Under the pieces are notes generated by a model. The model was not told the DNA's origin, ran no database searches, and saw only the letters and a list, made by a program, of their open reading frames with translations. From JACQZU01 sp041908165 (GTDB lineage Bacteria > Acidobacteriota > Holophagae > Holophagales > Holophagaceae): a stretch of DNA of 13,811 nt. The position numbers and the translations under genes were made by a program. Where the stretch lies: the NCBI GenBank assembly GCA_041908165.1, contig JAYRFV010000082.1, positions 1 to 13,811 on the forward strand, given 5' to 3'. This document shows positions 7,225 through 13,621 of the stretch, one piece after another; the first letter of the stretch is position 1, and every line of letters begins with the position of its first letter.

Positions 7225-8769
7225 TCAGGCGGAGGGGGCGAGGCGGAACCGGGCGACCTCGGCCCCGAGTTCCTGGGCGACCTCCCGAAGGGCCTGGGCG
7301 GTCGCCGTCAGTTCCTGGGTCTGGGAGGCATTGCGCTGGGTGATGGTGTCCATCTCCGTGACCGACTGGTTCACCTGCCCGACCCCTTCGGTCTGTTCCC
7401 GGGTCGCCGCCGCCACGTCGTCCATGAGGTCGCTGACCCGGGCCACGGCGGTCACGATGTCGCGCAGCGCCTGGCCGGAGCGGTTCGCGAGCTGGACGCT
7501 GCGGTCGACCCCGGACACCGACCGGTTGATGAGCGCCTTGATCTCCTTCGCCGCCCCCGCGCTGCGCTGGGCCAGGCTGCGGACCTCGGCCGCGACCACC
7601 GCGAAGCCCCGGCCCTGCTCGCCGGCGCGGGCCGCCTCCACCGCCGCGTTGAGGGCCAGCAGGTTGGTCTGGAAGGCGATCTCGTCGATGGTGCCGATGA
7701 TGTCGACGATCTGGCGCGAGGCCGTGGCCATCTCGTTCATGGCGGCCATCGCCGACTCGGCGATGCCCTGTCCGCCCTCCGCCACCTGCTTCGCGTCCGC
7801 CGTGAGGCGGGTGGCCTGCTGGGTCTTGTCGCTGGTCTGGTTGACCGTCGCCGTGATCTGCTCCAGGGCCGCGGCGGTCTGCTCGAACCCGGCGGCCTGC
7901 TGGAAGGCCCCGTCCGAGATCTCCGCCGCGCTCGCGTTCAGCTGCTCGGCCGAGCTGCCGAGGTGGCCCGACAGCCGGTTCACGGAGCCGAGCGCGGTCG
8001 ACACCTGGGCCGACATGGCATCGAGGGCGGTGGCAAGGCCGGCGAACTCATCCTGGCCGCCATCGCCGATGGACTGGCTGAAGTCCCCGGTGGCCATCCG
8101 GGCGATGGCGCCATCGAGCCCGGCGAGGCGCACCATGATCCGCCGCGACAGGTAGAGCCCGAAGGCGAGGCCGATGCCGACGGCGATGAGCCCGATGACC
8201 ACCAGTTGGAGCTTCAGGGCGCGCACCCGGCTGGCCGACCCGGCGATCTCCGCGCTGGCCCGGGCCGAGGACAGCCGCACGGACTCGTCGATGGCGGCGC
8301 GGTGCTCGGCGAACAGCGCCTGCAAGGGTCCGCGGACCAGTTCATCGGCGCGGGACAGGCTGCCCGACGCCACCGCCGGCAGCAGCTCCGCGTCGCCCTT
8401 GCTGAAGAACTTCTCCGAAGCCGCATTCGCCCGGTCGAGGGCGTCCTTCAGTTCCCCGTTCGGGAGCGTGTTGCGCCAATAATCCCGGCGCTCCCGGAAT
8501 TCCCTGCCCAGCCGCTGCCACTGCTGCACCAACTGGCTCCGCCGCGCGGCATCGCGGGTGCCCGCCAGGTCCAGGGCCAGATCATGGGCTTCCAGGATGA
8601 ACAGCGGCGGCGGCAGGATGTCCGCCACCAGATCCTTGGTCTCCAGCACCTCGTGAAAGACCGAATCCTCCGCCTTCTCGCTCTGGCTGCGCCAGACGAG
8701 GCCGATGAACCCCAGGAACGCCAGCGAGAACACGGCGATCAGAAGGAACAGTTGGGTGCGGATCTTCAT
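7225..8769 (-). CDS. Methyl-accepting chemotaxis protein
   Basis: This transmembrane chemoreceptor of 514 residues has a standard layout. TM1 is at about 6-25, followed by a periplasmic, mostly helical sensor region at about 28-185. TM2 is at about 187-207, a HAMP domain at about 208-261 and a cytoplasmic signalling coiled coil at about 270-505. The hairpin tip that binds CheA and CheW is clear (DEIAFQTNLLALNAAVEAAR then GRGFAVVAAEVRSLAQRSA, about 362-403). The sensor resembles four-helix-bundle ligand domains and has a conspicuous DILPPPLFILEA segment (50-61) just outside the membrane. No CheR-binding C-terminal pentapeptide is present; the chain ends RFRLAPSA. The start has a good ribosome binding site (GGGAGAAG, 5 nt spacing). 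Its ligand is unknown. No che genes are nearby, so it must use an array encoded elsewhere. Confidence 0.95.
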   Translation of the reverse strand: MKIRTQLFLLIAVFSLAFLGFIGLVWRSQSEKAEDSVFHEVLETKDLVADILPPPLFILEAHDLALDLAGTRDAARRSQLVQQWQRLGREFRERRDYWRNTLPNGELKDALDRANAASEKFFSKGDAELLPAVASGSLSRADELVRGPLQALFAEHRAAIDESVRLSSARASAEIAGSASRVRALKLQLVVIGLIAVGIGLAFGLYLSRRIMVRLAGLDGAIARMATGDFSQSIGDGGQDEFAGLATALDAMSAQVSTALGSVNRLSGHLGSSAEQLNASAAEISDGAFQQAAGFEQTAAALEQITATVNQTSDKTQQATRLTADAKQVAEGGQGIAESAMAAMNEMATASRQIVDIIGTIDEIAFQTNLLALNAAVEAARAGEQGRGFAVVAAEVRSLAQRSAGAAKEIKALINRSVSGVDRSVQLANRSGQALRDIVTAVARVSDLMDDVAAATREQTEGVGQVNQSVTEMDTITQRNASQTQELTATAQALREVAQELGAEVARFRLAPSA

Positions 8770-8944
8770 GGCGGCTTCTCCCAGGGGCGGCGCCCCGCCT
8801 TCGGTGGCCGGCTCCCGTTTGGCCAGGCCCCGGGCGGCCCGGGGGCCGGCACCGAAAGCCTGGGCAGCGGTTGTCCCTCCTGCCCACCTTGGCTATCGGA
8901 TCGGCCCGTCCCCGCGGGAGGTTGAAATCCGGATTCCAGCGGGT
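8770..8944 (-). other. Hairpin-rich leader of the chemoreceptor gene
   Basis: This gap between the nuclease stop and the MCP start is noncoding. On the minus strand it contains a long two-part stem (8852-8899), a GC-rich hairpin CCCCGGG/CCCCGGG-type at 8828-8834/8838-8844 and a small GGGGC/GCCCC hairpin shortly before the ribosome binding site (8775-8782). A perfect 10-bp palindrome AATCCGGATT is at 8926-8935. No clear sigma-70 promoter and no T tract behind the nuclease stop are visible. Confidence 0.45.
8852..8899 (-). promoter_or_regulatory. Long stem-loop in MCP 5' region
   Basis: Outer arms CCGAAAGCC (8852-8860) and GGCTATCGG (8891-8899) pair at eight of nine positions around one A-A mismatch. 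Inner arms TGGGCAG (8861-8867) and CTGCCCA (8880-8886) pair perfectly. A 4-nt bulge (8887-8890) and a 12-nt loop complete it. Without a T tract it is not an obvious terminator; an mRNA leader structure or protein-binding site are both possible. I could not match it to a known riboswitch class. Confidence 0.4.
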
Positions 8945-11236
8945 TTATTTCACTCCCTGGACCCGGGCGGCCGTGAACAGGTGCACCCCCAGCCGCTCGG
9001 TGGTGCCGGCGGCGGCACCATCGACCTGGGCGACGGTCTTCGGGATCCATTCCGCCGGGGTCCAGGTGAGGTTGGGCTGGAGGATGCCCGGCGCCCGGCA
9101 GAAGGAGTTGTTCTCCCCCCAGGTGCTGCCGTCGCCGACCACGTCGATGCGGCTGGCCCAGGCGGCGGTGCCCGTGGCGGTGGTCAGGATCACCAGGTCG
9201 TCGCCGTTGAACTGGCAGACGGCGGAGGCGGTGCCGGTCGCGTAGGCGGGCAGCGCGGCGCTGCTGTTGCGGAACAGCAGGGAGGCGCCGGGGGCGAGGC
9301 TGCCGGTGAGGGTCTGGGTGGAATTGGGGGCGAGCCCGGCGGGATTGTCCGCAGAATTGTTGCTGAACAGCGCCAGGAACAGCTGCGGCGCGGCCAGATC
9401 GACGCTCTGGCCGCCGACGTTGGTCAGCTCGAGCCATTTGTCGTTGCTGGCGCCCTCGTAGTACTGACTGATGATCACCCGGCCGGGGCTGGCGCCGCCG
9501 GCAGTCACCTGGACCTGGAACAGCGAGGTGGCCGTCAGCCCGCCGCCATCGGTGACCGTCAGGGTGATCTGGGCGGTGCCGGTCTGGTCGGCGGCCGGGG
9601 TGGCGGCGATGGTCCGCGCGGCACCGCTGCCGCCCAGCACCAGCGCGGCGTCCGGGAAGAGGGTGGGGTTGCTGGAACTGGCGGTCACCAGCAGGGTGGC
9701 CGCAGGGGTCTCGAGGTCGCCGACGGTGAAGGCGGTGGCCGGCAGGGCCGCGTTCTTGGCCAGCACCTGGTTGCTGATCGTGGAGATGGTCGGCGGGGTG
9801 TTGGCGGGATTGGAGGACAGCACCTTGATGGTCCGGCTGATGCTGCGGGTGGCCGCGGCCGAGTCGGTGGCGGTGTAGGAGACGGTCCGCGTCACCGCCG
9901 CCGGGCTGCTGTTGCTGAAGGTGTGGCTGGTGGTGGCCCCGCTGCCGGTGTCGCCGTCGCCGAAGCTCCAGGTCTGGGTGGCGATGCTGCCGCCGGCGGT
10001 GGCGGTCACCGCCGCGCCCCGGAAGGTCACCGTGGTGCCCGAGGCGACCGTCAGGTTCCAGCTGGGCTCCACCATCGCCACCTGCACCGCGGAGCCGGCG
10101 CGCTCGAAGGGGGCGCCCCAGCCGCGCACGTCCACGGCGTTCTCGAAGGCCTCCTGGGTCGCCGAGGCCAGGTCCGGGAAGAAGTTCAGGCCGGTCAGCT
10201 GCTCGATGCGGCGCACGCTGGTGACGTGGTCCGGCAGCGCCGACGTGTCCAGGTCCTCGTGGGGCGTGAGGATGGCCAGCGCCACCGGGTCGCCGGCGCC
10301 GCGCTCGCGCACCACGATCTTGTAGAAGGCCGACGGGATGGCGATCTGGCTGGGCAGGCGGGCGGGATTCGCGTCGACCACCGTGCCGGTGACCACCCAC
10401 AGCTGGGAGAAGGTGTCGGCCAGCCCCGGCGTCCAGGTGCTGCCGCTCAGGGAGCCGCAGATCAGCGATTCCAGCTGCTGCCAGATCCCTGAATTGTGCG
10501 CCTCCAGCTGCGGGGCGATGTTGGTCAGGATGAAGGTGCCGGCCTGGGCGTCGGCGCTGTAGCGGTAGCCGATGTCGGCGCGCGGGACCATGTGGCCCCG
10601 GGTGTAGCCGGAATTGGTGAAGTCCGCGTACTTCACCGCCGCGGTGGAATCCGGATCCTGCAGGAAGTCCTGGCGGTCCGGAAGGGCCGTGTAGGCGTCC
10701 TTCCTGAAGGTCCGGTAGGAGCTCCAGAGCGGCAGCCGCAGCGATTCCGAGTAGCCCACCCGGTGGACGCGCTCCACCCGCGCCGGCTGGGGGGCCCCGT
10801 CGTAGGGGGCGAAAGGATAGGGCGTCCAGGTCTTCTCGGCCAGCAGCAGCACGCTCTGGCCGGCGGTGGGCAGCGGGTTGCCCATGTACACCGCGGTGGG
10901 CTGGGCCACGTTGACCGTCACCTGGGCGGTGGCCGGGGAACCCGATCCAGTGACGGTCAAGGTGTAGGTGCGGCTCGCCGCGAGGGCCCCGGTGCTCACC
11001 GGCACCCCGCTCTGCACCGCGCCGACCCCCTGGTCGATGCTGCCGCTGCCGTTGGCGAAGACCGCGGTCAGGGTGGCGGATGCCCCCGCGCCGATGTTGG
11101 CCGGGCTGGCGGTGAAGCTGGTGATGACGGGGCCGGCCGGGGCCACCGTGACGGCGCCTCCCCCGCCGCCACAGGCCAGGGGGCCGAGCAGCACAGAGGC
11201 AGCCAGGAGGAACGGCAGGAGGTGGGCTCGCGGCAT
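8945..11236 (-). CDS. Secreted DNA/RNA non-specific endonuclease with PKD/Ig-like and lamin-tail-like domains, probable lipoprotein
   Basis: From the ATG at 11236 (GGAAAG 6 nt upstream; ATG 11242 or TTG 11266 are alternatives) the protein has 763 residues. A leader of 21 residues ends GPLA before Cys22 and a run of Gly, which suggests a lipoprotein though the lipobox is imperfect. A bacterial Ig-like region (about 35-110) precedes the NUC domain (about 130-370). There, TRGH (212-215) carries the catalytic His215, and NIAPQ...HNSGIWQQLE gives metal ligand Asn248 and Glu256, spaced as in Serratia nuclease. Thr replaces the usual Asp of DRGH. Next are a PKD-type domain (FGDGDTGSG, about 390-470), an Ig/cadherin-like domain (about 480-578) and a lamin-tail-like domain starting VIISQYYEGASNDKWLEL (from about 586). 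It probably degrades extracellular nucleic acids for nutrients. The middle domains are likely adhesion or spacer modules. Confidence 0.88.
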   Translation of the reverse strand: MPRAHLLPFLLAASVLLGPLACGGGGGAVTVAPAGPVITSFTASPANIGAGASATLTAVFANGSGSIDQGVGAVQSGVPVSTGALAASRTYTLTVTGSGSPATAQVTVNVAQPTAVYMGNPLPTAGQSVLLLAEKTWTPYPFAPYDGAPQPARVERVHRVGYSESLRLPLWSSYRTFRKDAYTALPDRQDFLQDPDSTAAVKYADFTNSGYTRGHMVPRADIGYRYSADAQAGTFILTNIAPQLEAHNSGIWQQLESLICGSLSGSTWTPGLADTFSQLWVVTGTVVDANPARLPSQIAIPSAFYKIVVRERGAGDPVALAILTPHEDLDTSALPDHVTSVRRIEQLTGLNFFPDLASATQEAFENAVDVRGWGAPFERAGSAVQVAMVEPSWNLTVASGTTVTFRGAAVTATAGGSIATQTWSFGDGDTGSGATTSHTFSNSSPAAVTRTVSYTATDSAAATRSISRTIKVLSSNPANTPPTISTISNQVLAKNAALPATAFTVGDLETPAATLLVTASSSNPTLFPDAALVLGGSGAARTIAATPAADQTGTAQITLTVTDGGGLTATSLFQVQVTAGGASPGRVIISQYYEGASNDKWLELTNVGGQSVDLAAPQLFLALFSNNSADNPAGLAPNSTQTLTGSLAPGASLLFRNSSAALPAYATGTASAVCQFNGDDLVILTTATGTAAWASRIDVVGDGSTWGENNSFCRAPGILQPNLTWTPAEWIPKTVAQVDGAAAGTTERLGVHLFTAARVQGVK

Positions 11237-11242
11237 GGGCAT

Positions 11243-11248
11243 CTTTCC
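11243..11248 (-). promoter_or_regulatory. Ribosome binding site for the nuclease gene
   Basis: On the minus strand GGAAAG stands 6 nt before ATG at 11236, but touches the ATG at 11242 with no spacing. This favours the second ATG and gives a compact leader beginning MPRAHLLPFLLA. Confidence 0.5.
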
Positions 11249-11255
11249 GAAAACC

Positions 11256-11312
11256 TGAAAATACAATTGTTTGATCCGTTTGGGTTATTAATTCTTGTTA
11301 AATATATCTTGA
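11256..11312 (-). promoter_or_regulatory. AT-rich candidate promoter region of the nuclease gene
   Basis: About 57 bp of strongly AT-rich DNA lies just upstream of the nuclease start and contrasts with the GC-rich flanks. On the minus strand TTCAAG and TAATAA are separated by 17 nt and loosely match -35 and -10 boxes (about 3 of 6 each), so the boxes are weak while the location is reasonable. Confidence 0.25.
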
Positions 11313-11365
11313 ATGACGGCAGGGGTGGCCCTGCCGGCGCCGCGAGCGACGGGCACCGCCGTCAT
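11313..11365 (-). terminator. Nested inverted repeats behind the NAT gene
   Basis: ATGACGGC (11313-11320) and GCCGTCAT (11358-11365) are perfect 8-bp inverted arms. A competing 7-bp hairpin GGCAGGG/CCCTGCC (11318-11324/11329-11335) with a 4-nt loop overlaps the left arm. On the minus strand the structure begins 10 bp after the NAT stop and is followed by GTCATTCAAGATATATTT. It may terminate or stabilise the NAT mRNA, though there is no clean T tract, so an operator is also possible. Confidence 0.35.
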
Positions 11366-11375
11366 CCGGTCCGGT

Positions 11376-12185
11376 TCAGGTGCGGTGGGGCTGGAATTCC
11401 GGGGAGCGGAAGCGGGTGCCGGCCGGGAAGTCCAGGCCGAAGTGCCCGCGCAGCACCTCCAGCAATTCCTCCGGCCCCTGCAGTTCGCGCACCTCGGCCC
11501 CATTGCTTCGCAGGATGGTGAGGGTGCGGTTGCGCAGGATGCGGCGTCCCTCCAGGGAGGGCAGCTGGGCGGTGAGGGTCCGCACGAAGCCGCTCTCAGG
11601 ATGGGTGCTGGTGTAGTGGTTGCCCATGGCGAAATCGACCGGCAGGGCCGGCTCGGGTTCGAGCGCGTACAGGTCGGTCCAACCCTCCGGCTGCAGCCGC
11701 TGCAGCACGGTGACCCGGCCTTCGGACCGCAGCCGGCAGGTGTCGTCGAAGCGGGTGCAGGGCTCGCCGCCGAAGGGCACCGGCTGGCGCAGCCCTTCGC
11801 CGCCGAAGCCCACGTCCGCCAGCCAGTCGCCCTCCGCCAGCCGCACCCGCAGGGCCATGTGGGTGCGCGGCCGGACCTCGGTCGTTCCGAGCCGCACCCG
11901 CGCCTCCAGGGTGTCGACCTGGAAGCCCAGCCGCGCCAGCACCGCCGCGAACAGGGTGTTGTGTTCGAAGCAGTAGCCACCGCGCCCGCCCCGCACCAGC
12001 TTGGCCTGCAGCGATTCCAGGTCGATCCGGACCGGCCGGCCCAGCTGGATGTCCAGGTTCTCGAAGGGGATCCGGGTGGCGTGGGCGAGGTGCAGCGCCT
12101 CCAGGCAGCGCAGGGACGGCTCGCGCAGGCCGTCGTGGCCGATCCGGCGGAAGTAGGCCTCGAGGTCCAGGGGCGCGGCGTCCAT
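11376..12185 (-). CDS. nat: Arylamine N-acetyltransferase
   Basis: This cytoplasmic enzyme moves an acetyl (or other acyl) group from CoA to arylamines, hydrazines or related acceptors through a Cys thioester. The 269-residue length matches bacterial NATs. The Cys-His-Asp triad is present: Cys72 in GGRGGYCFEHN, His109 in RPRTHMALRV and Asp124 in WLADVGFGG. The N-terminal helix region RIPFENLDIQLG (about 38-49) and the GGEPCTRFD segment are also typical. The ATG at 12185 was chosen because its translation starts like known NATs (MDAAPLDLEAYFRRIG) and a GCAGGA ribosome binding site lies 7 nt before it (12193-12198). An earlier in-frame start at 12431 would run through the palindromic repeat and is rejected. 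It is transcribed divergently from the DUF4126 gene. The natural acceptor is unknown. Confidence 0.93.
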   Translation of the reverse strand: MDAAPLDLEAYFRRIGHDGLREPSLRCLEALHLAHATRIPFENLDIQLGRPVRIDLESLQAKLVRGGRGGYCFEHNTLFAAVLARLGFQVDTLEARVRLGTTEVRPRTHMALRVRLAEGDWLADVGFGGEGLRQPVPFGGEPCTRFDDTCRLRSEGRVTVLQRLQPEGWTDLYALEPEPALPVDFAMGNHYTSTHPESGFVRTLTAQLPSLEGRRILRNRTLTILRSNGAEVRELQGPEELLEVLRGHFGLDFPAGTRFRSPEFQPHRT

Positions 12186-12524
12186 GGGTCCATCCTGCGG
12201 AAGGGCGACCGCCGTGGGAAGCAGCGACTTCCGGGAACAGAAAACGAAAACTGCCCGAATCAACGCAAAGGCGCAGAGGCGCAAAGTAAAGCATTCGGAT
12301 AGATGGGGGCCCGCAGAACGCGGGCCGCTCGCCTGCGGCGAGCGCGGCCGGGATGCGAGCCTGGGCGCCCTGAACGTGCCCGGGTTCGTATCCCGGCCAT
12401 GCCCCATCCTCTGAACCCGCAGGTTCAGCAACTTCTTTGCGCCTCTGCGCCTTTGCGTTGAAATCCGGTTTTTCCATCCCCACCGAAGGCGCTACCGTGG
12501 GGCTTCGAATCGTCCGGGAGGACC
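12186..12524. other. Divergent intergenic region holding a palindromic element
   Basis: The 339 bp between the divergent NAT and DUF4126 genes hold no gene. The NAT ribosome binding site lies at 12193-12198 and that of the DUF4126 gene (GGGAGGA) at 12516-12522. The middle 202 bp are a palindromic repeat element. That leaves only about 74 bp and 63 bp of ordinary DNA for the two promoters; no clear -35/-10 pair is visible on either strand. Confidence 0.6.
12260..12461. repeat. 202-bp palindromic element with 27-bp terminal inverted repeats (MITE/BIME-like)
   Basis: The termini 12260-12286 and 12435-12461 are perfect reverse complements over 27 bp; the right arm begins CTTTGCGCCTCTGCGCCTTT and is itself made of 8-9-bp TTTGCGCC-like units. 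Inside lie further inverted pairs: GATGGGG/CCCCATC (12302-12308/12402-12408), GGCCCGC/GCGGGCC (12308-12314/12320-12326), GCTCGCC/GGCGAGC with a TGC loop (12327-12333/12337-12343), CCGGG/CCCGG with a 7-nt loop (12380-12384/12392-12396) and CTGAACC/GGTTCAG (12411-12417/12422-12428). No open frame in it looks coding. The arms resemble the CTTTGCGYCTTTGCG-type repeats I recall being scattered through many bacterial genomes. AATC flanks both ends (12258-12261, 12462-12465), a possible but very short target duplication that overlaps the left arm. Confidence 0.75.
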
Positions 12525-13454
12525 ATGGAGCGGTTGGCGGGTTTCCTGGGACTGTCCCTGGTGTCCGGGGTGAACCTCTACCTGGCGGTGCTGGTGGCGG
12601 GGCTGGGGCACCGCCTGGGCTGGTTCCCCGGGATGCCCCCCGAGTTGGCCGTGCTCGGCCATCCGCTGCTGCTGACCCTGGCGGGCCTGCTGTTCCTGCT
12701 GGAGTTCCTGGCCGACAAGGTGCCCTTCGTGACGCCGGTCTGGGACTTCGTCCACACCTTCATCCGGCCGCTGGGCGGGGCCCGGCTGGCGGCCGGCGCG
12801 GTGGGCCAGGCCCCGCCCCTGGTGCAGGCCTGCGCGGCCCTGCTCGGCGGCTCGATCGCGCTCGGCACCCACGGCACCAAGATGGGCGCCCGCCTGCTCC
12901 TGCACGCCACCCCGGAACCGGCCGCCCACGGCGCTCTCAGCCTGGCCGAAGACCTCGGCGTGGTGGCCCTGGTGGTGCTCGCCTACCGGCATCCCCATGT
13001 GGCCGTGCCGGTGCTGTTGGCCCTGCTCCTGGCCCTGGCCTGGCTGCTGCCCAGGGTCCTGCGGGCCCTGCGCTTCATCCTGTCCGCCCTGAAGGGCCGG
13101 ATCCTCTCCCTGTCGGGCCCGGCCCGCCGGGCGCGGATCCCGCACGCGGTGGAGGCGGCCCTGCTCTTACGTGACCCCTCCGGCTGCGACCCCGTGCTGC
13201 CCGCCTTCGCGCTTCGAGCGACCCGCCCCGCCGCCGCCGGCCCCGCCCGCTTCCGTCGCGGCCACCTGGCGCGCTTCCCCGGCGGCTGGGCCTTCCTGCA
13301 CCGCAGGCTGTTCCGCGACCGCTGGCTCGAACTGGGCGCCGCCCCTGCCCGCCACGACCCCGGCTGGCTCTGGGACCGCCTGCTGTTCCACATGGATGGG
13401 AAGACGCAGGTGTTTCTTGTGGCCAAGGACTGGTCCGATCACCTCAAGACATGA
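12525..13454 (+). CDS. DUF4126 family membrane protein with extra C-terminal domain
   Basis: Residues 1-185 match what I know of DUF4126, an integral membrane family without assigned function. VSGVNLYLAVLVAGLGHRLG (13-32), LLEFLADKVPFVTPVWDFVH (58-77) and TFIRPLGGARLAAGA give the EF-x-DKVP-x-WD-x-H-TFIRP-x-GA signature, then TKMGARLLLHATPEP and SLAEDLGVVALVVLAY. About four hydrophobic segments are visible (roughly 8-28, 46-63, 98-114 and 143-180). The remaining 120 residues (about 190-309) are soluble and Arg/Trp-rich (WAFLHRRLFRDRWLELG, then MDGKTQVFLVAKDW), an extension I do not recognise. The ATG has GGGAGGA 2 nt upstream, strong but close. The gene is divergent from nat and convergent with acs, so it is probably a single-gene unit. 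Confidence 0.85.
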   Translation: MERLAGFLGLSLVSGVNLYLAVLVAGLGHRLGWFPGMPPELAVLGHPLLLTLAGLLFLLEFLADKVPFVTPVWDFVHTFIRPLGGARLAAGAVGQAPPLVQACAALLGGSIALGTHGTKMGARLLLHATPEPAAHGALSLAEDLGVVALVVLAYRHPHVAVPVLLALLLALAWLLPRVLRALRFILSALKGRILSLSGPARRARIPHAVEAALLLRDPSGCDPVLPAFALRATRPAAAGPARFRRGHLARFPGGWAFLHRRLFRDRWLELGAAPARHDPGWLWDRLLFHMDGKTQVFLVAKDWSDHLKT

Positions 13455-13513
13455 ACCGCAGCAAGCATGGGACCGGACAAAATAGCTACTTAAATTAAAA
13501 CAAAAAAACAACA

Positions 13514-13576
13514 AACAAGATGGACAGGATTCACAGGATAAAAGAAATGCATTCTGTGTATCCTGTCCATCTTGTT
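13514..13576. terminator. Bidirectional Rho-independent terminator
   Basis: AACAAGATGGACAGGAT (13514-13530) and ATCCTGTCCATCTTGTT (13560-13576) are perfect 17-bp inverted arms. After one mismatch the stem continues with CACAG/CTGTG and two more pairs around a G-T, leaving an 11-nt loop (about 13540-13550). A T tract follows on the plus strand (TTGTTTTTTT, about 13582-13590). The A-rich tract before it (AAAACAAAAAAAC, about 13496-13509) becomes a T tract on the minus strand. It lies between the convergent DUF4126 and acs genes and suits termination of both. Confidence 0.8.
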
Positions 13577-13621
13577 AATAATTGTTTTTTTATCTTTATT
13601 GCTTTGAAATAAATAAAATAT

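Noticed and set aside
8921..8932. GTTGAAATCCGG shared with 12458-12469
   Set aside because: A single 12-base match between two noncoding spacers, without further similarity on either side, is most likely chance or a small shared remnant; not enough to call a repeat.
12380..12396. tRNA T-arm-like sequence (5-bp stem with TTCGTAT loop)
   Set aside because: The loop lacks the conserved A after TTCG, and no acceptor, D or anticodon arm with proper spacing is nearby; it is one of several small hairpins inside the palindromic element.
12186..12431. Extension of the arylamine N-acetyltransferase to a start at 12431
   Set aside because: The added 82 codons run through the inverted-repeat element; the protein starting at 12185 already has the normal family length and a ribosome binding site.
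12260..12461. CRISPR array or complete insertion sequence
   Set aside because: There are only two arms in inverted orientation, no direct repeats with spacers, and no transposase reading frame within the 202 bp.
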